The notes under the pieces are model-generated. The model was not told the DNA's origin. It did not search any database and saw only the letters and a program-made list of their open reading frames with translations. A stretch of 35,039 nucleotides of DNA. Origin: Actinomycetes bacterium. GTDB lineage: Bacteria; Actinomycetota; Actinomycetes; Actinomycetales; Actinomycetaceae. Shown in pieces: positions 1 through 7,480 of the stretch (position 1 is its first letter; each line of letters opens with the position of its first letter). The translations under genes and the position numbers were made by a program. The stretch lies in assembly GCA_023389315.1 (NCBI GenBank), contig JAEWEQ010000078.1, positions 1-35,039 of the forward strand, given 5' to 3'.

Positions 1-1
1 A

Positions 2-553
2 GCTCTGCACGCAGTTTCGATCGCCGGATCGGTGCAGGGCCGCTCCGTCTTAGTAAACGGTTGCGGACCGATTGGAGCGCTAGTGGTAGCCGCCGCCAAG
101 GCGCGCGGTGCTAGCCTCATTACCGCCGCTGATCTGTCCCCATCGTCTTTACAGATCGCTAAGGCAATGGGAGCTGACGAGATAGTCAATATTGCTGCCG
201 GGGAAACATTGCCAACCGATGTGGAAGTAGCGATCGAGGCTTCCGGAGCTCCGCGCGCACTGGGCGGAGTCATCGCCTCGGTACAGCGCGGTGGGGTACT
301 GGTTCAAGTTGGTAACTTGCCGGCCGGAGAAGTCAGCGCCGCCTTAGGTAATATCGTCACCCGAGAGATCCAATATCGAGGCTCGTACCGCTTCGTTGAC
401 GAAATCAGCGACGCCATCAAGCTTATGTCTACTGGCATCGATGTTTCACCACTGATGACACACAGCTTCGATTTGACCGACGCAGTAGAGGCCTTAGCAG
501 TTGCTGCTGACCGCAGCACCGGTTCATCTAAGGTGATGTTGAAACTGTCTTAA
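2..553 (+). CDS. L-idonate 5-dehydrogenase-like zinc-type alcohol dehydrogenase (C-terminal part)
   Basis: The gene is cut by the window edge; the frame is open from base 2 and ends at TAA 551-553, giving about 183 residues. Visible are the end of the catalytic-domain helix (ALHAV), the Rossmann dinucleotide loop VNGCGPIG, and an acidic residue after the second strand (TAADLS) that suggests NAD binding. The zinc-binding N-terminal half lies outside the window. The ALHAV...GPIG stretch resembles L-idonate 5-dehydrogenases, which oxidise L-idonate to 5-ketogluconate in the cytoplasm, but other polyol dehydrogenases of this superfamily (sorbitol, threonine) look similar in this half. It converges on a GntR/UTRA regulator gene at 609-1352, and such regulators often control sugar-acid catabolism. 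The superfamily is secure; the substrate is inferred. Confidence 0.8.
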   Translation, partial: ALHAVSIAGSVQGRSVLVNGCGPIGALVVAAAKARGASLITAADLSPSSLQIAKAMGADEIVNIAAGETLPTDVEVAIEASGAPRALGGVIASVQRGGVLVQVGNLPAGEVSAALGNIVTREIQYRGSYRFVDEISDAIKLMSTGIDVSPLMTHSFDLTDAVEALAVAADRSTGSSKVMLKLS

Positions 554-566
554 TAGCAAGCTTGTA

Positions 567-598
567 GGGGCGTCAGCTAAGTTAACCGCAAACGCCCC
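567..598. terminator. Possible bidirectional terminator between the dehydrogenase and GntR genes
   Basis: GGGGCGT at 567-573 pairs with ACGCCCC at 592-598 across an 18-nt loop, in the 55-bp gap between two convergent genes. There is no T-run on either side, so the call rests on position and stem only. Confidence 0.4.
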
Positions 599-608
599 CA
601 CGATTGCT

Positions 609-1352
609 TCAGGAAGCGAAAACAGTGAAGCTGAACGAGTAGTCGGAAGGGCGGTAAAGGTGGTGTGCTACCTCCACTGCCCGCCCGGACTCGTCATAGG
701 AGACTCGATCCATGATCAGCAGGGGATCACCTGCACTAATCTGAAGTATCTGTGCTTCCTCTTCGGTGGCGGCACGGGCACCGATCACCTGGGAAGCGGT
801 GACGGGACGAGCACCCTGGCGAGCAAAACACTCATAAAGACCGTAGGTCTGTAAATCCGCCCATTTGGGGGCCACATCCAGCGGAATCTGATTCACCAGT
901 ACCGCTAATGGTCGATTGTTCACCAGCCGCAGTCGATGCACCAGCAGCACGCCCGCGCCTTCTTCCAATTCCAGCGCTCGTGCCTGTTCGGCGTCGGCTT
1001 CCATGATTTCGTAGGAAATCACTCGAGTGGAAGGCTTGTAGCCGGCATTTCGAAGATCTTCATTTAGTGACGTCAGTTCCAGGGGTCGATGCACTTGCGA
1101 GGGCGTGACGCGGGTTCCAACACCACGGCGCCGGGTAAGCAACCCTCGGTTGACGAGTTCTTGAAATGCGCGGCGAGTCGTAGGTCGAGAAACTTCAAGG
1201 CGCCGTGCCATTGAAATTTCGTCTTCAATCAGTTGTCCGGGCATCACCTCACCGTTGGTGATTGCCCGCTCTAGCGGCTCAGCGATCTGCTGATATAGGG
1301 GGACATCACTACTGCGGTCTATGGTAACGTCCACTTCATAGGGTGCGTCCAT
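609..1352 (-). CDS. GntR-family transcriptional regulator, HutC/UTRA subfamily
   Basis: The 247-residue protein has an N-terminal winged helix-turn-helix (about residues 13-80, with VPLYQQIAEPLERAI and SRPTTRRAFQELVNRGLLTRRRGVGT). A UTRA ligand-binding domain follows (about 95-240, ending in VEVAHHLYRPSDYSF). Length and layout are typical of HutC-type GntR repressors, which release DNA when a small carbon compound binds the UTRA pocket. The ligand cannot be read from sequence. Its convergent neighbour is a sugar-acid-type dehydrogenase, so regulation of that pathway is plausible but inferred. A partly palindromic site upstream (1417-1442) overlaps a possible -10 box and may be its own operator. 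Confidence 0.88.
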   Translation of the reverse strand: MDAPYEVDVTIDRSSDVPLYQQIAEPLERAITNGEVMPGQLIEDEISMARRLEVSRPTTRRAFQELVNRGLLTRRRGVGTRVTPSQVHRPLELTSLNEDLRNAGYKPSTRVISYEIMEADAEQARALELEEGAGVLLVHRLRLVNNRPLAVLVNQIPLDVAPKWADLQTYGLYECFARQGARPVTASQVIGARAATEEEAQILQISAGDPLLIMDRVSYDESGRAVEVAHHLYRPSDYSFSFTVFAS

Positions 1353-1707
1353 TGGCGCTCTACTCCAACAATACAGTAAGGCTCACTCTCTCCTTCGAGC
1401 CTGTCCTTGCCCCCCATTGTATGGGAACTTAGTCGCATACGATATACCTAAAATCTAAATAAGTGTCGCCCCCTTAGACCCGCTCATCACACTTCCACCT
1501 TAAGGTATGCCAGCACAGGTGCTGAGAAATCTTTTGTCGGTAGAATCGCAAAACTCGATGCTACTTCAAGAGTTATCAGGAAATCTCGAAAAGGTGCCAA
1601 CAGTACCGGTGGAGCGAAAAGCAAACTGCGCGCTTTCAGGAACCTTCAATATATTTAGATAACATTGGCGCTCAATTTACCCACTCGCAGCGCCACATTG
1701 GCTTGGC
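1353..1707. other. Intergenic region between MarR and GntR genes, with GntR promoter candidate
   Basis: No gene is supported in these 355 bases. On the minus strand a TACAAT hexamer (1416-1421) could be the -10 of the GntR gene; no good -35 is visible. It is overlapped by the imperfect inverted repeat TTGTATG (1417-1423) / CATACGA (1436-1442). The stretch from about 1500 to 1680 is AT-richer than its surroundings and holds nothing I recognise. Confidence 0.5.
1417..1442. promoter_or_regulatory. Candidate operator of the GntR regulator
   Basis: TTGTATG at 1417-1423 and CATACGA at 1436-1442 form a 7-bp inverted repeat with one mismatch and a 12-bp spacer, 65-90 bp upstream of the GntR start. 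It overlaps a possible -10 hexamer on the minus strand, which would suit autorepression. This is a pattern match only. Confidence 0.35.
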
Positions 1708-2217
1708 TCAGTAACGCACAGCTGCGCTTATCGCATTGACCGATACGCTCTCATTCAAACGAGAAAGCATATCTACCAGCGACTGCGCTTCCGCTTTGTC
1801 CAAACCCGCACAAAGTACTTGAGCAATGACGCGTCGATAGACCGTGAGCGCCTCGGCATGGGCCTGTCGACCCTCGTTACTGATAGTTGCATAGGCCCCG
1901 CGACCATCCTCTTCAGAGGGGTGGCGAGTAAGCAGACCTCGCTTTTCCATGGTGCGCACCTGGTAAGACAGTCGAGAAGGTGAAAACGACAGCTTTCGTG
2001 CTAACTCGCCAAGGCGCATCGAACCGTTAGGATCTTCGGCCAGGAAATGTAGCACACTAAACTCTGAAAGATGCAAAGTAGTTGAATCTTTTAATGCAGC
2101 TTCAATCGTTATTCGCAACCGCCCAACTAACTCAAACAGCACTCGATCAATCTGTCCGAAGCACTCGTGATGACGTTCCTCGCCAACCGTCGCAGCATCG
2201 TTGATCATATCTGCCAC
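1708..2217 (-). CDS. MarR-family transcriptional regulator
   Basis: The 169-residue protein has the MarR winged-helix layout: a dimerisation helix (about 20-50), then LSEFSVLHFLAEDPNGSMRLGELARKLSFSPSRLSYQVRTMEKRGLLTRHPSEEDGRGAYATIS in pieces that match helix-turn-helix, recognition helix and beta-wing (about 52-115), and a C-terminal dimer helix. The D-x-R-G motif of the wing (EDGRGAYA) is present. MarR proteins usually repress efflux or stress genes and are released by small phenolics or oxidants; the ligand here is unknown. The start could be GTG 2217 or the in-frame ATG at 2208, which has a better-spaced GGTGG. It reads in the same direction as dnaB but 280 bp beyond it, so it probably has its own promoter. 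Confidence 0.88.
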   Translation of the reverse strand: MADMINDAATVGEERHHECFGQIDRVLFELVGRLRITIEAALKDSTTLHLSEFSVLHFLAEDPNGSMRLGELARKLSFSPSRLSYQVRTMEKRGLLTRHPSEEDGRGAYATISNEGRQAHAEALTVYRRVIAQVLCAGLDKAEAQSLVDMLSRLNESVSVNAISAAVRY

Positions 2218-2380
2218 CGACCTTTACTACCTTTACCGTCACAATGCCTACTTCGGCGGCTCGTACATAGAGCGCACCACCCGCCCGCAAATTACTGTTG
2301 CTTGAAGAGATCGAACGAAGATCTTTCAACAACTTGCAACAAATAAATCGTCGCAAATTGTCCAACAGCCATCCATTTAT

Positions 2381-2395
2381 TGACATTCTATGTCA
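2381..2395. promoter_or_regulatory. Palindrome upstream of the MarR gene
   Basis: TGACAT at 2381-2386 and ATGTCA at 2390-2395 form a perfect 6-3-6 palindrome in the 280-bp gap between dnaB and marR-like genes. Size and symmetry suit a MarR-type operator, but it lies about 165 bp upstream of the MarR start, so another regulator is possible. Confidence 0.3.
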
Positions 2396-2497
2396 GGAGT
2401 TGAAAAGTTGTGTATTTCCCAGCGTATAACGCGATTGTGTGAGCCACCCCATCACCAAATCTCCAGCGCTCACGCACCCTATTTATAAAACCGTGCC

Positions 2498-3835
2498 CTA
2501 CTCATGGGCTAGGTCGGCAAATCGAGCGAGATGCCCTTGGAAGGCTGCCGCAATAGTTCGCGTCTCACCGTTACGGTGCTTGGCGACAATGACGTCCGCC
2601 TCACCTGGACGTTTGTCTTCTTCGTAATAGTCCGGACGATGCAGCAAAATAATTACGTCAGCGTCCTGTTCCAGGGATCCCGATTCACGCAGATCAGCCA
2701 TCATTGGCTTCTTATCGGTGCGCTGCTCCGGACCACGGTTCAGCTGCGCCACTGCCACTACCGGTAGCTCCAGTTCTTTCGCCAGAAGTTTCATTGACCG
2801 AGAAAACTCTGACACTTCCTGTTGACGGGACTCCACCTGTTTGTTCGATGACATCAACTGCAGGTAGTCAACTACCACTAACCCCAAGTTCTTCTGCTGT
2901 TTCAAGCGTCGGCACTTGGAACGTATCTCATTCATCGCCATGTTCGGCGAGTCATCAATAAACAAGGGGGCATCATTAATTTTCGCAATTGTTCTAGTTA
3001 CCCGCGTCCAGTCGCCGCCATCCATCTGACCGCGTCGCATTTTTGAAAACGCTACTCCCGATTCTGCCGACAGCAACCGCATGCCAATCTCATTACGCGA
3101 CATTTCCAAGGAAAAGATCACCGAGGTGATCTGGTTATGGAGGGCCGCAGCCCGCAAGAAATTAAGCCCTAAAGTTGACTTTCCCATGCCGGGACGGGCA
3201 GCGACAATAATCATCTGTCCCGGCTGCAAACCGGTGGTGAGCGCATCTAAATCGCGCAGCCCGGTGGGAACCCCCTTAGCCTCATCGCGGTGCGCCTCAA
3301 TGGCTTCCAGTTCATTTACTAAAGGCTCTGCCAGATCCTGCAAAGAGACGTAATCAACGCCTGTTCGCCGCTCGGAGACCGCGTAAATTTCAGCCTGCGC
3401 CTTATCAACGATGTCATCAACTTCCGCCCCGTCAGAGTACCCTAATTGCACAATCCGAGTACCCGCGCTCACCAGAGAACGCATCTGCGCGCGATCGCGC
3501 ACAATCTTGGCATAGTAATCGGCATTCGCCGTGGTAGGAACCGAGCTAATTAAGGTGTGCAAATAGGCCCGACCACCCACTCGCTGTAAGGATCCATCTT
3601 TAGTCAGAGCATCAACCATGGTGATGAGATCCACCGGCTCACCGCTATTAGCCATAGATGTAGCTAATGCGAAAATAGTTTCATGGGCAGGTCTATAGAA
3701 GTCCTGAGGGCGGAGTATCTCAGCGACCACGTCAATGGCATCCTTATCCAGCAGCATCGCGCCAAGTACGGATTGTTCAGCCTCAATATCCTGCGGCGGA
3801 ACGCGATCGTAGTCGACTTTCTCTTCGCTCACCAC
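2498..3835 (-). CDS. dnaB: Replicative DNA helicase DnaB
   Basis: DnaB is the hexameric helicase loaded at oriC that unwinds DNA at the fork and recruits primase. The N-terminal primase-binding domain (about residues 12-115, starting VPPQDIEAEQSVLGAML) is followed by the RecA-like motor domain. Walker A is ARPGMGKST (about 213-221), Walker B ends in LVVVDYLQLM, and the family motif ADLRESGSLEQDAD is near the C-terminus. No intein is present. I prefer the GTG at 3835 (445 residues) because GAAGGAG lies 5 bases upstream; a GTG at 3856 would add seven residues without such a site. In many actinobacteria dnaB follows rplI; here it is separate from and divergent to a MATE gene. Its promoter region is packed with DnaA boxes. 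Confidence 0.97.
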   Translation of the reverse strand: MVSEEKVDYDRVPPQDIEAEQSVLGAMLLDKDAIDVVAEILRPQDFYRPAHETIFALATSMANSGEPVDLITMVDALTKDGSLQRVGGRAYLHTLISSVPTTANADYYAKIVRDRAQMRSLVSAGTRIVQLGYSDGAEVDDIVDKAQAEIYAVSERRTGVDYVSLQDLAEPLVNELEAIEAHRDEAKGVPTGLRDLDALTTGLQPGQMIIVAARPGMGKSTLGLNFLRAAALHNQITSVIFSLEMSRNEIGMRLLSAESGVAFSKMRRGQMDGGDWTRVTRTIAKINDAPLFIDDSPNMAMNEIRSKCRRLKQQKNLGLVVVDYLQLMSSNKQVESRQQEVSEFSRSMKLLAKELELPVVAVAQLNRGPEQRTDKKPMMADLRESGSLEQDADVIILLHRPDYYEEDKRPGEADVIVAKHRNGETRTIAAAFQGHLARFADLAHE

Positions 3836-3887
3836 TGTCGCTCCTTCTATTCTCACCGCGGTAGATAGGCACCATTGAGGAAAACTT

Positions 3888-4114
3888 CGTGGATTTTAAC
3901 AGCCTGGCCGCTGGTGTGACTTTACCGTCTTGTCCACTATAAAGCTAACCTTAAATGTGTATAAACGTCTCAATTTCTGTGGATAACTGGGGAAATATCC
4001 TAGTTTACTGTGGATATCCTGTGGAACTGTGTGGATGCTCGTCAACCTCGTCACCGGTGGTGGCCGACAATATGGGCTAAATTGTCCACAGCAATGTCCA
4101 CATACTGTGGAAAG
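3888..4114. promoter_or_regulatory. DnaA-box cluster in the dnaB/MATE divergent promoter region
   Basis: Two perfect boxes are present: TGTGGATAA (3978-3986) and TTGTCCACA (4082-4090). Single-mismatch boxes are TTGTCCACT (3930-3938), TGTGGATAT (4009-4017) and ATGTCCACA (4094-4102). Weaker core matches are at 3888, 4020, 4030 and 4106. An AT-rich stretch with TATAAA and GTATAAAC (about 3937-3977) adjoins the boxes. The density is similar to that of oriC in this window. DnaA binding is a strong expectation; whether it controls dnaB, titrates DnaA, or helps unwind DNA here is inference. Confidence 0.7.
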
Positions 4115-4132
4115 TTTTTAGAGTGAGGATCA

Positions 4133-5707
4133 GTGGATACCAGTCGCAACGATTCAAATAAGTCTCAACCCGCAGTTGAGGGTTACCGCCACCAGGGCAG
4201 ACACCGCCCTGGTGGCGCAAAATCCGCTGATCGCGACCGTGCCCACTCGATAGAAGAACACAGCTCACCAGGCCAACTAATCAAGCCAAACAACGCCGCC
4301 AGAGCGACTCATTCAGGCTCAAGCAACCACGATACAGTCGGTAATAAGCATGTGCAGGCCGGTCAAGACAGGCCAAAGCTAGAAAAAGTAAACCGCCAAA
4401 TACTCACCCTCGCGATCCCCGCTTTCGGCGCGCTCGTGGCCCAACCCCTGCTCACCACCATCGACTCTGCCATGGTCGGACATTTGGGAACCACCGCCCT
4501 CGCCGGCCTGGCACTTGCAAGCACCATCATCACCACCGCGGTGGGACTTTTCATCTTCCTGGCCTACTCCACCACCGCCCTGACCTCTCGCGCCATGGGG
4601 GCCGGCAAACCCGCCGAAGGATTACAAAGCGGGATTAACGCCATTTGGCTAGCCGCTCTGCTGGGAGTAGCAACCACCGCCCTGCTGTGGGCCTTCGGAG
4701 AGGCTATCATAGCCTGGTTTGAACCCACCGCAGCCGTACACACCCAAGCCCACACCTACTTGCGTTACGCCAGCCCCGGCCTGATCGGCATGCTGGTGGT
4801 GCTGGCCGCAACCGGCACCCTGCGTGGCGTGCTCGACACCCGCACACCGTTCATTGTCGCCACCGCTGGAGCAGGGGTGAACGCGGCTCTGAATGCGGTA
4901 CTGATCTACGGTCTCAACTGGGGAATCGCGGGATCTGCCCTGGGCACGGCCGTCACCCAAACCCTAATGGGGTTGGTGCTCACCGCGGTGGTGGTAGCCC
5001 GCACGCGGGTTTATCAACTGCGCTATCGGTTCAACCTGGGTGGGATCTGGAACGCGGCAATGCACGGCAGCGCCCTGGTAGTGCGCACCATTTCTCTGCG
5101 TCTAGCATTCCTTGCCACCCTTTGGGCAGTCACTGCCACCGGTACCGCGGCACTCGCCGCACACCAAGCCACCCTCACCGTGTGGAATCTCGCCGCCGAC
5201 GCCCTCGACGCCCTCGCCATTGCGGCCCAAGCCCTGATTGGGCACGCCCTCGGAACTGCGAATACTGCCTACGTGCGGGCGCTATTACGCCGCATTATCC
5301 GCTGGGGTGTAGCTAGCGGTGGCATCATTGGACTACTGATGATCGCCGCCTCCCCGTTCCTCCCGTGGATCTTCGGCACCGACCCACAGATGCGCAAGCT
5401 AGCCACTGCCGCCCTCATCGTGGCGGGGATTTTCCAAGCTATCGCCGGGTACGTCTTTATGCTCGACGGAATCCTCATGGGGGCAGGCGACAATCGCTAC
5501 CTAGCGGGAGCGGGTCTGATTAACATCGCTGTGTACCTGCCATTACTGTGGCTGATTGTGCACTTCATGACTCCGGCAACCGACTTCAGTGCGCAGCGCC
5601 TGACGCTAGTGATGATCTGGGTGAGCTTGACCGCAGTATTCATGTCGGTACGTGCCCTCACCACTGGGTGGAGGCTTCGCAGCGACACCTGGATGCACCT
5701 GCAATAG
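4133..5707 (+). CDS. MATE-family efflux transporter (DinF-like)
   Basis: MATE transporters are 12-helix inner-membrane antiporters that export drugs or metabolites using a Na+ or H+ gradient. The MATE core starts near residue 82 (KVNRQILTLAIPAFGALVAQPLLTTIDSAMVGHLGTTALAGLALAS, read in pieces) and continues to the C-terminus through about twelve hydrophobic segments. The TIDSAMVGHLG motif is typical of the DinF-like branch. The first 80 residues are hydrophilic, rich in S, N, H, R and K, and not part of the family. The GTG at 4133 has GTGAGG about 6 bases upstream. An in-frame GTG at 4352 would give a normal-length protein but has no clear ribosome site. A perfect hairpin (4188-4216) lies in this extension. 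The gene is divergent from dnaB. Confidence 0.9.
   Translation: MDTSRNDSNKSQPAVEGYRHQGRHRPGGAKSADRDRAHSIEEHSSPGQLIKPNNAARATHSGSSNHDTVGNKHVQAGQDRPKLEKVNRQILTLAIPAFGALVAQPLLTTIDSAMVGHLGTTALAGLALASTIITTAVGLFIFLAYSTTALTSRAMGAGKPAEGLQSGINAIWLAALLGVATTALLWAFGEAIIAWFEPTAAVHTQAHTYLRYASPGLIGMLVVLAATGTLRGVLDTRTPFIVATAGAGVNAALNAVLIYGLNWGIAGSALGTAVTQTLMGLVLTAVVVARTRVYQLRYRFNLGGIWNAAMHGSALVVRTISLRLAFLATLWAVTATGTAALAAHQATLTVWNLAADALDALAIAAQALIGHALGTANTAYVRALLRRIIRWGVASGGIIGLLMIAASPFLPWIFGTDPQMRKLATAALIVAGIFQAIAGYVFMLDGILMGAGDNRYLAGAGLINIAVYLPLLWLIVHFMTPATDFSAQRLTLVMIWVSLTAVFMSVRALTTGWRLRSDTWMHLQ
4188..4216 (+). repeat. Perfect inverted repeat in the 5' end of the MATE gene
   Basis: GCCACCAGGGC (4188-4198) and GCCCTGGTGGC (4206-4216) form an 11-bp GC-rich stem with a 7-nt loop. 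It sits 55 bases into the coding frame and has no T-run after it. It could slow translation or transcription, or mark an untranslated leader if the start is really at 4352. Confidence 0.6.
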
Positions 5708-5755
5708 CTAAGCTATGGGGCGCCACCGTTCGTGGTGGCGCCCCATAGCTTAGCT
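5706..5755. terminator. Strong hairpin terminator after the MATE gene
   Basis: A perfect 22-bp stem (5706-5727 with 5734-5755) and a 6-nt loop, with core GGGGCGCCACC, begins inside the MATE stop codon. There is no T-run, as is common in actinobacterial terminators. Confidence 0.75.
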
Positions 5756-6219
5756 GCCGATGCGGGCGCGAATTATTGGTGGTGAGGTGGTGGTAGCGAG
5801 CACGAGAGTCTCCAAACGTCGTTGTCTGTCAGCAGCGGCCGGTGAATATGGGTTGCCCGAGGACGGACTACCCGGTTGCCAATTCTCATTCCCTGAGCAG
5901 ACGATGCCTGATTGGCGGCAACTGTCAGACCGGGCGATGGCATCCCACTTGATTGCGATGTTTAAACATTATCTCCCAATTGGGTTGGGGCTGGCTAAAG
6001 GTTAAAAGGATTAGTTTGCTTTTCAGGCTTGCCGGTGCCGGATTAGCCACATTTCTATCCACAGCTTCACTTTTGTCTAGTATTTCGCGTGATTGCGCGT
6101 TAGGATAGGAGCTCGGTTCGGTTTGTTGCCACCTTGGTAGCGACCCGGATCGATTCGCATGAACCCTCCTGTCACGGAACGACCGTGACCGATGAGTCCA
6201 AAGGAGGTGGGGTAATTTT
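5756..6219 (+). other. Intergenic region and rpsF leader
   Basis: I see no convincing gene in these 464 bases; an 81-codon open frame from 5760 has no ribosome site, no recognisable domain and odd composition. A near-consensus DnaA box CTATCCACA is at 6055-6063. The promoter of the ribosomal operon is probably between about 6065 and 6110, but I cannot place its hexamers firmly. From about 6118 the sequence looks like a structured leader ending in a strong ribosome site (AAGGAGGTGG, 6201-6210). Confidence 0.55.
6165..6207 (+). promoter_or_regulatory. Structured rpsF leader, possible S6:S18 autoregulatory element
   Basis: GTCACGG (6171-6177) and CCGTGAC (6183-6189) form a 7-bp hairpin with loop AACGA. 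The flanking CCTCCT (6165-6170) is complementary to AGGAGG (6202-6207) of the rpsF ribosome site, so an outer stem could hide it; a CCGATGAG bulge remains on the 3' side. The S6:S18 complex is known to bind rpsF leaders at a hairpin with a conserved CCG bulge in several bacteria. The fold here fits that idea but is my inference. Confidence 0.45.
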
Positions 6220-6507
6220 ATGCGTGCCTACGAATTGATGGTGATTTTCAATCCCACCGTTGATGAACGCACTGTCGCCCCCTCGATGGAAAAGCTGCTG
6301 ACCCAGGTAACTGACGCCGGTGGCTCCGTTGAGAAGGTAGACATCTGGGGCAAGCGTCGACTTGCTTACGAAATCCAGAAGCAGTCCGAAGGTATTTACG
6401 TGGTTGTCGACATGACCACGACCTCCGAAGTTGCTCAGGAACTCAACCGTCAGCTGTCGCTGAACGAATCGGTTATGCGCACCAAGCTGATGCGCACCGA
6501 CGACTGA
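6220..6507 (+). CDS. rpsF: 30S ribosomal protein S6
   Basis: The 95-residue protein is the usual length of S6, which binds the central domain of 16S rRNA as a pair with S18. The characteristic start MRAYELMVIFNPTVDE, the central DIWGKRRLAYEI and the FIN-like end (ESVMRTKLMRTDD) are all visible. The ATG has a near-perfect ribosome site, AAGGAGGTGG, 9 bases upstream. It is first in an operon with ssb, rpsR and rplI, the standard bacterial order. Confidence 0.98.
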   Translation: MRAYELMVIFNPTVDERTVAPSMEKLLTQVTDAGGSVEKVDIWGKRRLAYEIQKQSEGIYVVVDMTTTSEVAQELNRQLSLNESVMRTKLMRTDD

Positions 6508-6548
6508 TCCATTTAACCGACGCTCACCTGTGCTGTAAGGAGCTCACC

Positions 6549-7163
6549 ATGGCCGGCGAAACCGTTATCACTTTGGTTGGAAACCTCACCGCTGATCCGG
6601 AACTGCGTTACACCGCATCCGGAGCGCCGGTAGCTAACTTCACGGTCGCTTCCACGCCGCGTACCTTCGACCGCAATTCCGGTCAGTGGCAGGACGGGGA
6701 AACCCTATTCGTGCGCTGCTCGGTGTGGCGTGAGGTCGCAGAGAACGTGGCGGATTCCCTGCAAAAGGGAATGCGCGTGATTGTGCAGGGTCGTTTGACC
6801 CAGCGTTCCTACGAAGGTCGTGACGGTCAGCAACGCACGTCCATTGAGCTTCAAGTTGACGAGGTTGGCCCCTCCTTGCGTCGCGCCCGCGCCCAGGTAA
6901 CCCGCATGACTTCCAACTCGGAAGGCTACGGCGGTAACCGCGGCGGCTACAACGGGGGCGGCAACCAGGGTAACTTCGGCGGCGGCAACCAGGGCGGTTA
7001 CGGAAACCAGGGTGGCTACGGCAACGCCGGGGGTAACTCCGCTGGACAGGGAGGCTTCCCGCAGCATCAGGGTGCCGGTTATAACGCCGCTCCGGGCGGT
7101 TCAGCTGAGGATCCGTGGGCCACTGATGGGACCACGTCCTTCGACGATGAACCCCCGTTCTAA
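6549..7163 (+). CDS. ssb: Single-stranded DNA-binding protein
   Basis: SSB coats single-stranded DNA at forks and recruits repair and replication enzymes. The OB fold occupies about residues 1-112 (TVITLVGNLTADPELRYT, then FVRCSVWREVAENVADSL). A Gly/Asn/Gln-rich linker (about 120-180) has repeats of the GGNQGGYG type. The acidic tip DDEPPF is the conserved protein-binding tail. Total length of 204 is within the actinobacterial range. The ATG is preceded by AAGGAGCTCACC. It lies 41 bases after rpsF and upstream of rpsR in the same operon. Confidence 0.97.
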   Translation: MAGETVITLVGNLTADPELRYTASGAPVANFTVASTPRTFDRNSGQWQDGETLFVRCSVWREVAENVADSLQKGMRVIVQGRLTQRSYEGRDGQQRTSIELQVDEVGPSLRRARAQVTRMTSNSEGYGGNRGGYNGGGNQGNFGGGNQGGYGNQGGYGNAGGNSAGQGGFPQHQGAGYNAAPGGSAEDPWATDGTTSFDDEPPF

Positions 7164-7223
7164 AGCATTCATCAACATTCACCGCACCGACTGTCGGTCG
7201 CGGTAGAGGATTTAGGAGACATC

Positions 7224-7463
7224 ATGGCGAAGCCTCAACTTCGCAAGCCGATTAAGAAGAAGGCCAACCCGTTGCGGTCGGCCAAGATCGACAAGATCGA
7301 TTACAAGGACACTGCGCTGCTGCGCAAGTTCATTTCCGACCGGGGGAAGATCCGCGCTCGTCGGGTCACCGGCGTGTCCGTTCAGGAACAGCGTAAGATC
7401 GCGAAGGCCGTGAAGAACGCCCGCGAAATGGCGCTGCTGCCCTACTCAAGCTCCGGCCGCTGA
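7224..7463 (+). CDS. rpsR: 30S ribosomal protein S18, zinc-free (C-minus) type
   Basis: At 79 residues this is normal for S18, the partner of S6 in the 30S platform. The core IDYKDTALLRKFISDRGKIRARRVTG and the end REMALLPY are diagnostic. The usual zinc-ribbon cysteines are gone: the VCxFC region reads KKKANPL, and TGTCAQHQ reads TGVSVQEQ. So this copy is the C-minus type, which in several actinobacteria is a zinc-starvation paralogue elsewhere in the genome. Here it sits in the main rpsF operon. The ATG has TTTAGGAGACATC upstream. Confidence 0.96.
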   Translation: MAKPQLRKPIKKKANPLRSAKIDKIDYKDTALLRKFISDRGKIRARRVTGVSVQEQRKIAKAVKNAREMALLPYSSSGR

Positions 7464-7480
7464 GCCAGAAGGGAGAGATC

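Noticed and set aside
4649..4960. 103-codon antisense frame in the MATE gene
   Set aside because: No motif; the sense strand encodes continuous membrane helices of the MATE family.
5760..6005. 81-codon open frame between the MATE terminator and the rpsF leader
   Set aside because: It has no ribosome site, no recognisable motif and a composition unlike its neighbours. It starts right after the terminator stem.
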